Assembly (NCBI GenBank): GCA_013298565.1
Contig: JAAFIC010000002.1
Coordinates: 1-64,000 of the forward strand
DNA from: Alphaproteobacteria bacterium
GTDB taxonomy: Bacteria; Pseudomonadota; Alphaproteobacteria; Elsterales; Elsteraceae
Length of the DNA stretch: 64,000 bases
Reading direction: 5' to 3'
Positions 42,770-49,615 of this stretch are shown here, piece by piece. Numbering within the stretch: the stretch's first letter is position 1; each line of letters opens with the position of its first letter. The notes below the pieces were generated by a model. It did no database searches and had not been told where the DNA came from. It saw only the letters and a list, made by a program, of their open reading frames with translations. Position numbers and translations under genes: made by a program.

Positions 42770-43675
42770 CTATTTTATAAAGCCGTTCGAGGTTAAGAAA
42801 GATTTCGCGACCGCCCGGCTTGTTTCCCCCTCGACTTGAATGCGCGCGTTCAGCTTACGCAGCATATCGCCGTCCAGTTTTGCAAAAACCGGCGCTAGAA
42901 TTTCAGCAATCTTCGGGTTTGCCTTCAGCACCGCCTCACGCACGAGCGGGGCAGGAGCATAGACTTGCTGAACATTCTTATCGTCGCTCATCACGACAAG
43001 CCCTGCGGGTTCAATGGCCCCATCGGTACCATAAACCATGGCGGTATTAACGCCGTTGGTTTGATCGGCGGCGGCCTTAATCGTTGCTGCCGTGTCGCCA
43101 CCCGACAAAACAACCATTTGTTCAGGCTTCAGGGCAAAAGCATAGGTCGTCTGGAAAGCAGGCAGCGCACCCGCCGAGGTAACGAACTCGGTTGAAGCGA
43201 CGAGCTTAACCTTGCCGCCGCCTGCAACCCATTTTCCGAAGTCACTCATCGTCTTGATTTTATTGGACGTTGCAACTTCTTTGCGAATTGCAAGTGCCCA
43301 GGTATTATTTGCGGGTGCGTTGGGGAGCCACACGATTTTATTGGCATCGTAATCGAGCTTTTTTGCAAGCTCATAGCCCTTTTTCATGTCGCGCCAAGAA
43401 TCGTCGGCAGCCTTATCGAAAAAGAAGGCGGCATTCCCAGTGTACTCAGCGTAAATATCAATTTCGCCCGCCGTAATAGCTTTCCGAACAACGGGCGTTC
43501 CGCCAAGAGAAATACGATCCGTAACACCAACACCATTCGCTTGAAGGGCTAGAAAAATTACATTTCCCAATAAACCCCCTTCTGTGTCGATTTTGGAAGA
43601 AACAACGATGTCTTTCGCAAAAGCAGACAGTGACGTTGCCGCAAGAAGTGTTCCAATAAGCAAAGATTTCAACAT
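42770..43675 (-). CDS. ABC transporter substrate-binding protein, OpuC/YehZ (OsmF) type
   Basis: Signal peptide; KIDTEGGLLGNVI; AGEIDIYAEYTGNAAFFF. Confidence 0.88.
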   Translation of the reverse strand: MLKSLLIGTLLAATSLSAFAKDIVVSSKIDTEGGLLGNVIFLALQANGVGVTDRISLGGTPVVRKAITAGEIDIYAEYTGNAAFFFDKAADDSWRDMKKGYELAKKLDYDANKIVWLPNAPANNTWALAIRKEVATSNKIKTMSDFGKWVAGGGKVKLVASTEFVTSAGALPAFQTTYAFALKPEQMVVLSGGDTAATIKAAADQTNGVNTAMVYGTDGAIEPAGLVVMSDDKNVQQVYAPAPLVREAVLKANPKIAEILAPVFAKLDGDMLRKLNARIQVEGETSRAVAKSFLTSNGFIK

Positions 43676-43751
43676 TTTATTTCCCCTGTTCTTGCAACGG
43701 TTTTGGCATTCAGTTTGTCGTTGTTGCATTGCAACAAACCTACGGTCATGG

Positions 43752-45311
43752 TTAGGCTAAAGTACGCAACGGCAAGGTGGTGCCGAAGCGGCTCCACTGG
43801 CTCTCGTGTTGCTTGAGGCTGCTTATAACAGCTTCAACAACGCCCGTTATCGGCTGATCGTTTGGCGCAAAGGACAAATGTTCACGGACGGCATTTTTTA
43901 AGGCACCTTGCGCTTCGGGAAGAGAATGGCCGTTCAAATCGGCTGCCTGCGCCCCCAAAATGGCGAGCGCCGCTGCCATTCGCTCCCCGAGTTCTATTTG
44001 CCGATCCAGTCGCCGCAAAGAAAGGCTGTGATGCAAGGCCTCATCCTCCAGCCCATCAGCAAGCACAAGCGGCATCATCGCCACCGGGTCGCAGTTGGCC
44101 ATAGCCTCGCTCACGGTTGCCCCGCATAATTTAAGGAAAGGGCCGAAACCGGTCATAGTTGCGCCAGGAACGACCAAATTTGCCGGTAAACCGGCCCGGC
44201 GACCATTGGTTAGCTGCACCGCGTGGTTGAAGCCATTGCGGATGGCGTGCGCCAGGGCCGAGCGAACGGTTTCCAAATGGAGCGCCAAACTGAGCAGGTG
44301 CGAGCCACCAGACGTGCATATGCTGCCGTTCAGAACCAAAGGATTTTCATCGGGTTCCGCGCTCAACGCTTCGATTTCGTCGCATAGCGCCGCCAGTCGA
44401 TCGTAGATTGGACCGAAAATCTGAGGAATAAACCTAAGCGCTAGCGGATCGTGGACCGTCGGTTCCAGCGGCCAAGTCAGTTGAACCGCATGGTCGGCAA
44501 GCCAAGCCCCAACTTTAGCCGTTCCATTCCGCCCTAACTGCGCCGCGCCCTGCCACGGTTGGGGAGACGCCTTCAAACTAATAGCGGCCAGGCTGATTGC
44601 CAGCAGCAATCGGTCCAACATCTGTCGGGCTGCGCGGGCGGAGACCAGCGCGTGAGCAACGGTTACTGTATTGTGGCTAATCATGGCGATCACATCTTTG
44701 CCCTGCCACACGTGCGGAACAAGGCCGCTGTTCGCCAGCAAAGTTTGCATCGGCCAGCGCTCACCCTCCTGCCAGCCATACCCTTGCCCCGCCAGCGCGC
44801 CACCAAGCTGGCCGTTCGGTAAAATGTCGCCGCATCCGATAGATCCCTCTTGCTGAACCTCGGGGGTGATGCCAGTTGACAGCAGTTTACTCAAATAGTC
44901 GGCCAGCGCTGGGGACGCTCCTGATCGGCCTGTTAGTAGTGTATTGAGTTTTAGGATCATCGCCAGACGCACGGTTGCGACGGGGTAGGCTGCGCCGAAA
45001 GCGGCCATATGCGCCGCTAACATGCCGCGCGTCATTGTTTCTTGTTGTTCGATAGAAAAGCAACTCGATTTCAGCGCGCCAACGCCGCGTGAAACGCCAT
45101 AAATTGCTTGCCCTGCTGCGATTGAATTTTTAATGATTTCATAGGCTTGCGCCACTTGCCAAAGCGCCATCGGGTCAACATAAATCGGAACGGGTTTCCC
45201 GGCTAATGCTAATAGCCTGTGGACGGGAATAGGGTGCCCTCTCAAGCATCCGATCTCGGTCATCGGACCCTGATGGTGCGCGATATCAAGAGCGGCGGGA
45301 GTGCGTGACAC
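43752..45311 (-). CDS. Aromatic-lyase-fold enzyme without canonical MIO triad, predicted ergothionase
   Basis: HAL/PAL-fold homology (AIYGVSRGVGALK; LNGSICTSGGSHLLSLALHLETVRSALAHA), with EGSIGCGDILPNG where HAL has GSVGASGDLAPL. Confidence 0.75.
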   Translation of the reverse strand: MSRTPAALDIAHHQGPMTEIGCLRGHPIPVHRLLALAGKPVPIYVDPMALWQVAQAYEIIKNSIAAGQAIYGVSRGVGALKSSCFSIEQQETMTRGMLAAHMAAFGAAYPVATVRLAMILKLNTLLTGRSGASPALADYLSKLLSTGITPEVQQEGSIGCGDILPNGQLGGALAGQGYGWQEGERWPMQTLLANSGLVPHVWQGKDVIAMISHNTVTVAHALVSARAARQMLDRLLLAISLAAISLKASPQPWQGAAQLGRNGTAKVGAWLADHAVQLTWPLEPTVHDPLALRFIPQIFGPIYDRLAALCDEIEALSAEPDENPLVLNGSICTSGGSHLLSLALHLETVRSALAHAIRNGFNHAVQLTNGRRAGLPANLVVPGATMTGFGPFLKLCGATVSEAMANCDPVAMMPLVLADGLEDEALHHSLSLRRLDRQIELGERMAAALAILGAQAADLNGHSLPEAQGALKNAVREHLSFAPNDQPITGVVEAVISSLKQHESQWSRFGTTLPLRTLA

Positions 45312-45449
45312 GGGGGTAATCTCTCCACGTCAACTGAAGTAAGTTATTAATTATAGCGCTCATTTTTCGCGGCTTGACATATCCCAAAATTCGGACACCA
45401 TATGCACATAGAGCATATGTGATGATACTTTTGAGAGATCGGTCAGAAA

Positions 45450-46637
45450 TTGCTGTCTTCCACACTCGCGATTGCCCACTGCGTTGTCGCTGAAGGGGGA
45501 ATTCGGCCTGCTGCGCGTCGTTTGGCAGCATCTCCGCAAACCTTATCCGAAGCGCTACGTCGTTTCGAAGCCGAAACAACATTGACGCTGTTGGAGCGCA
45601 CTGCGGGCGCAGGGGTTCTGCGGCTTTCGGGTTTTGCCGTGGATGAGACTCTCAGCATTGCTTTCAGGCTTTTGTGCGAACTTGCTCAAATTTGCAATGT
45701 TGGCTATAGCCCCTCAGAGCAAGAGCATTGGGCTGCAACGACAGGGTTAAATATCGACGCCTTGCAGCGGTTGGTTTTAGTTGTGCAAATGGGCAGTATT
45801 CGCGGCGCAGCGTTAGCCGTTGGCATAAACCAGCCGCAATTATCGCGTCAGCTTAAGCATATTGAGGAAAAATTAGGCGTTTGTTTGCTGCATCGTTCCG
45901 TTAAAGGCGTGCAACTTACAACCGTTGGCCATCTTCTCTTGCCCCGTTTGGAGCAGCTCACAAATTTATGGGCAACGCTGCAAGGAACGGGGGATGTTCG
46001 GTTTCGGCGCATGTCCCGCGCCGTTCGCATCGGTTCGATTTTGCAAACAAGCCCGGAAAGCTACATAACGCAAGCGCTTAGTCAGGTCGTGATTGAATGG
46101 ATGGAAGCGCACCCCGAACGCCCGATTTCAGTAAGAGCGATGCCTGCGGATACTCTGCGAGAGGCGCTGCGGGCGCGGCGACTAGATGTCGTGGTGATTG
46201 ATGCGGTGGAGGATTTAGACGAGTTTTCAGTTAAAACCGTTTTGCAGACGGATCTGGTGGCAATCGTGCCCGCCACAAGTATGGGTACATGCTTTGCCGA
46301 TTTTCTCAAAACACATCCGCTGTGCCTTACATCGGAACGAACGGGCCTTGGTCAAGCCTTCGCACAGTTGGCAGCGGAACTTCCGCACGGTATAGCGCAG
46401 ATGCCTATGGTTGAAATTGAATCGCTTCCAGTATTGGTTAACCTCGTTGTGCGGCACGGATTTATATCTCTTCTCGGAAGGCTTTCGGCTGAATATTTAG
46501 GTAATCAGGTAAGAATAGTTGAATTGCCGCGCAAAGTACCATTTAGTTTTTATGTTGTTCATAATGGTATGCCGTCCGCCGTTGAGGTTTCTCAGCGGCT
46601 TGTGTCTATCTTCAAAAGACAATCTTCCTCATCCTAG
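45450..46637 (+). CDS. LysR-type regulator with two tandem N-terminal HTH modules
   Basis: HTH 1 ~ IRPAARRLAASPQTLSEALRRFEAETTLTLLER; HTH 2 ~ SIRGAALAVGINQPQLSRQLKHIEEKLGVCLLHRS; then effector domain. TTG start; divergent from the catabolic operon. Confidence 0.85.
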   Translation: MLSSTLAIAHCVVAEGGIRPAARRLAASPQTLSEALRRFEAETTLTLLERTAGAGVLRLSGFAVDETLSIAFRLLCELAQICNVGYSPSEQEHWAATTGLNIDALQRLVLVVQMGSIRGAALAVGINQPQLSRQLKHIEEKLGVCLLHRSVKGVQLTTVGHLLLPRLEQLTNLWATLQGTGDVRFRRMSRAVRIGSILQTSPESYITQALSQVVIEWMEAHPERPISVRAMPADTLREALRARRLDVVVIDAVEDLDEFSVKTVLQTDLVAIVPATSMGTCFADFLKTHPLCLTSERTGLGQAFAQLAAELPHGIAQMPMVEIESLPVLVNLVVRHGFISLLGRLSAEYLGNQVRIVELPRKVPFSFYVVHNGMPSAVEVSQRLVSIFKRQSSSS

Positions 46638-46796
46638 AGCCGCGCGCCTTAACTCTGGCGCGGCTCTAAAAGCCGCATCAGGCGTGTTTGACACGCCAAG
46701 CGTGTCGGGTGAGGCGGCGGCCAAGGGCACGGATGCGCCCCGCGATGCGCTTGGCGCGTCAAACGCACCGGGCGGCGAGGGCTAAGATAAAACTAG
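46635..46796 (-). repeat. Dispersed hairpin-ended repeat, copy 2 (long form)
   Basis: Reverse complement of 29-190 with only a few differences. Confidence 0.9.
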
Positions 46797-46915
46797 GTGT
46801 TTGGTCCCGGCGTTTGATGGTGCGGATTGAGTGCAAACCGTTCTGGTTCGGTTTCCCAGATTTTGCAGATATAGTCATAGGGTGTGAGGTCGCGCCGGGT
46901 CTTTAGCTGGCGACC
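46793..46915 (-). pseudogene. C-terminal remnant of IS481-family transposase
   Basis: Minus-strand frame reads GRQLKTRRDLTPYDYICKIWETEPERFALNPHHQTPGPNT*, resembling IS481 transposase ends (TPYEYICK-W-SEP-RF---P-HQMPGLN); upstream in-frame stop. Confidence 0.78.
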
Positions 46916-47083
46916 TTAGCTTCTATAGTTTTTTTGGGTTGATGCATTGGAATGCACCCCCCCTACATTCGGGAGGGCATTCGGGAATTTTCGTGCTCTA
47001 CGCACCGTGATAACGTAGTCGGGTTGTGCTGTAGCCGAGACGAGACTATCTGCTTTCGATACAGAGACTTGAGGAGGCGCACC

Positions 47084-47653
47084 ATGACCGACCCCCATTC
47101 CTCCCTTCTGGTGGACCCCCACGCCGATGCCCCCCCTCCGGCGCGGCGGAGAACAGAGGTGCAGACGCTGGAGCTGTCGCCGGACGGCCCCAGCATTCAC
47201 GCTACCTGCGTTGCCTTGCACGGAGTTGGTTTGCTGCTGCGGGGGCCGTCGGGGTTGGGGAAATCCGATCTGGCGTTGCGCTTGATTGATGGCGGCGCGA
47301 CCTTGGTGGCCGATGATCGCACGCTGCTGAGTACGGCGCTTACGGCGGCCGGGCTGATTTTGGTCGCCTCCCCGCCGCCCGCGCTGGCCGGGTTGTTGGA
47401 GGTGCGGGGCCTTGGGGTTGTGCGCCTGCCCTATCAAAGCCTCTGCCCGGTGCAGATGGTGGTGGACGTGCTGGCAGCCGATGACCGGCCCGACCGCTTG
47501 CCCGATCCCGATACGGAAACCTTCCTGGGCGTCACCTTGCCGCGCTGGTGCCTCAATGCACTGGAACCCTCAGCCCCGGCGAAGGTGCGTTTGGCCGTGC
47601 GAATTTTGACCGAGCGTAGCCCGAAGCGCTTGGCCCCGCCCGATCCGATCTAA
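47084..47653 (+). CDS. hprK: HPr kinase/phosphorylase, short alphaproteobacterial form
   Basis: GVGLLLRGPSGLGKSDLALRLIDGGATLVADDRT (P-loop); start MTDPHSS after gaggagg. Confidence 0.9.
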   Translation: MTDPHSSLLVDPHADAPPPARRRTEVQTLELSPDGPSIHATCVALHGVGLLLRGPSGLGKSDLALRLIDGGATLVADDRTLLSTALTAAGLILVASPPPALAGLLEVRGLGVVRLPYQSLCPVQMVVDVLAADDRPDRLPDPDTETFLGVTLPRWCLNALEPSAPAKVRLAVRILTERSPKRLAPPDPI

Positions 47654-47691
47654 ACCCCGATCCGATCTAAACCCCGATCCGATCTAAACTC
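47641..47691 (+). repeat. 3 x 17-bp tandem repeat across the hprK stop codon
   Basis: CGATCCGATCTAAACCC x2 plus CGATCCGATCTAAACTC; first TAA at 47651-47653 is the hprK stop. Confidence 0.95.
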
Positions 47692-47833
47692 AGTCAGGCG
47701 CACGAGCGAGCGCTTTTGCCCGGCCCGAGAATCGGCTATTGTCGGCACCTATTACGGCACGAGAGTTGGGCATGACCGCATCTTCCAGGATTTCAGAGGT
47801 AGGCCGAGACCAAATGCGACTGAGGGAGACGTT

Positions 47834-48751
47834 GTGAGCCGCAGCGCATCCCCCATTCTTCTCGTCTCGGGCATGTCGGGGGCGGGGAAATCCACGGCCC
47901 TACGCGCGCTCGAAGATATCGGCTATGAAGCCGTCGATAATCTGCCATTGCCGCTGCTGCCGATGGTGGCCCAACTCCACGACCGAATTGCCGAGCCGCT
48001 CGCTATTGGCATTGATATTCGCACGCGCGGCTTTTCTGTCGATGAACTCTTGCTGGCGCTCGACCAGATCGAAACCGACACAGGCACCCGCCCGCAGTTG
48101 GTGTTTCTTGACTGCGACGATGACGCGCTGGTGCGCCGCTTTACCGAAACCCGCCGCCGTCATCCACTAGCCGCCGACCGCCCCGCTGCCGATGGCATAG
48201 CGCTTGAACGCGCGCTCATCGGCCCCCTACGCCAGCGCGCTGACGACGTGATCGACACGACAGTGCTAGCGCCCGGCGAGTTTCGGCGGTTGATGCAGGA
48301 GTTGGTGCAAGTGACGGACGGGCGTAGCCTGCTCACCGTCACCGTGCTCTCCTTCTCCTTCCGGCAAGGCTTGCCGCGCGAGGCCGATTTGGTGCTCGAC
48401 GTGCGCTTTCTGCGGAACCCCTACTACGATCTTACCTTACGCGCTTTCGACGGGCGCACCGCCAGCGTTGCGGCGCATATTCAGGAAGACCCCGCTTTTA
48501 GCCCGTTTTTTGCGAATTTTAAGCAGCTTTTAACACCGCTGCTGCCACGGTATCAGGAAGAGGGTAAAAGCTACCTTACGATCGCTTTCGGCTGCACCGG
48601 CGGCAAACACCGTTCAGTGTTTCTGGCGGAAAAAACGGCGGCGTGGTTGACCGAAACGGGGTGGGATGCCGGCATCCATCACCGGGAACTCAAAGATAAT
48701 CGCCCCGCCAAGGGCCGGCGCGACCCCGGCGGGCGGGACGGGGTGGGTTGA
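47834..48751 (+). CDS. rapZ: RNase adapter RapZ / YvcJ family nucleotide-binding protein
   Basis: VSGMSGAGKSTALRALEDIGYEAVDNLP; FGCTGGKHRSVFLAE. Confidence 0.95.
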   Translation: MSRSASPILLVSGMSGAGKSTALRALEDIGYEAVDNLPLPLLPMVAQLHDRIAEPLAIGIDIRTRGFSVDELLLALDQIETDTGTRPQLVFLDCDDDALVRRFTETRRRHPLAADRPAADGIALERALIGPLRQRADDVIDTTVLAPGEFRRLMQELVQVTDGRSLLTVTVLSFSFRQGLPREADLVLDVRFLRNPYYDLTLRAFDGRTASVAAHIQEDPAFSPFFANFKQLLTPLLPRYQEEGKSYLTIAFGCTGGKHRSVFLAEKTAAWLTETGWDAGIHHRELKDNRPAKGRRDPGGRDGVG

Positions 48752-48839
48752 TTGTCTTGACAGCGCCGCGCCCTCAATCTTTTGTACAGCCTCGCGTTTT
48801 CGGTCCCCGGAAGCGCACTAACACCGGGGAAAGGCAAGC

Positions 48840-49244
48840 ATGATCGGTCTGGTCCTCGTAACCCACGGGCGTCTCGCGGCAGAATTTATCGCGGCGCTCG
48901 AACATGTCACAGGCCCGCAACGCAATTGCGTTGCGGTCTGTATCGGCCCCGAAGATGATATGGAGCGGCGGCGGCAAGATATTCTCGATTTCGTCGCTCA
49001 GGTTGATGAAGGCGATGGTGTTGTGGTGCTCACCGATATGTTCGGCGGAACCCCGTCTAATCTGGCCATCTCGATCATGGATAAAGCGCCGGTAGAGGTG
49101 ATTGCGGGGGTGAATTTGCCAATGCTCATCAAACTCGCCTCCTTGCGCGAAACGATCAAGCTGCCCGAAGCGGTGGCCAAAGCGCAGGAAGCTGGGCGGA
49201 AATATATTGCAGTCGCTTCGCGGTTGCTGGCGGGTGAGGCGTAA
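48840..49244 (+). CDS. PTS mannose-type EIIA domain protein
   Basis: MIGLVLVTHGRLAAEFIAALEHVTG; VLTDMFGGTPSNLA. Confidence 0.92.
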   Translation: MIGLVLVTHGRLAAEFIAALEHVTGPQRNCVAVCIGPEDDMERRRQDILDFVAQVDEGDGVVVLTDMFGGTPSNLAISIMDKAPVEVIAGVNLPMLIKLASLRETIKLPEAVAKAQEAGRKYIAVASRLLAGEA

Positions 49245-49248
49245 CGGC

Positions 49249-49551
49249 ATGAGTGTGGAGCACGACCATTCGGTGCAGGTTCTCATTACCAATAAGCGCG
49301 GCTTGCACGCGCGGGCGGCGGCGAAATTCGTTAAGACCGCCGAAATGTTTGATGCCGATGTGCTGGTCTGCCACGCCGAAACTGAGCCGGGCGAAGAGGT
49401 GGAACAAGTCTCTGGTCGCTCGATCATGGGGCTGATGATGCTCGCGGCCTCCCCCGGCACGCGGCTTATGCTCACGGCTTCGGGCGTCGAGGCCGATGCG
49501 GTGCTGGATGCGCTGGCAACGCTGGTCGCCGAAAAATTCCATGAAGAGTAA
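49249..49551 (+). CDS. ptsH: Phosphocarrier protein HPr
   Basis: ITNKRGLHARAAAKFVK; SIMGLMMLAASPGT. Confidence 0.95.
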   Translation: MSVEHDHSVQVLITNKRGLHARAAAKFVKTAEMFDADVLVCHAETEPGEEVEQVSGRSIMGLMMLAASPGTRLMLTASGVEADAVLDALATLVAEKFHEE

Positions 49552-49615
49552 CCCCGGATGAAGAATGCCCCGGATGAAGAATGCCCCGGATGAAGAATGC
49601 CCCGGATGAAGAATG
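49552..49615 (+). repeat. 4 x 16-bp perfect tandem repeat at the ptsH-ptsI junction
   Basis: CCCCGGATGAAGAATG four times, from just after the ptsH stop through the ptsI start. Confidence 0.97.

Noticed and set aside
34417-45311. Canonical histidine utilisation (hutHUIFG) operon
   Set aside because: hutI/hutF/hutG are absent, the lyase lacks the ASG triad, and hydantoin-type hydrolases plus DUF917 are present instead.
46519-46785. 88-aa ORF at the LysR 3' end
   Set aside because: Alternative frame of LysR running into the repeat; no independent support.
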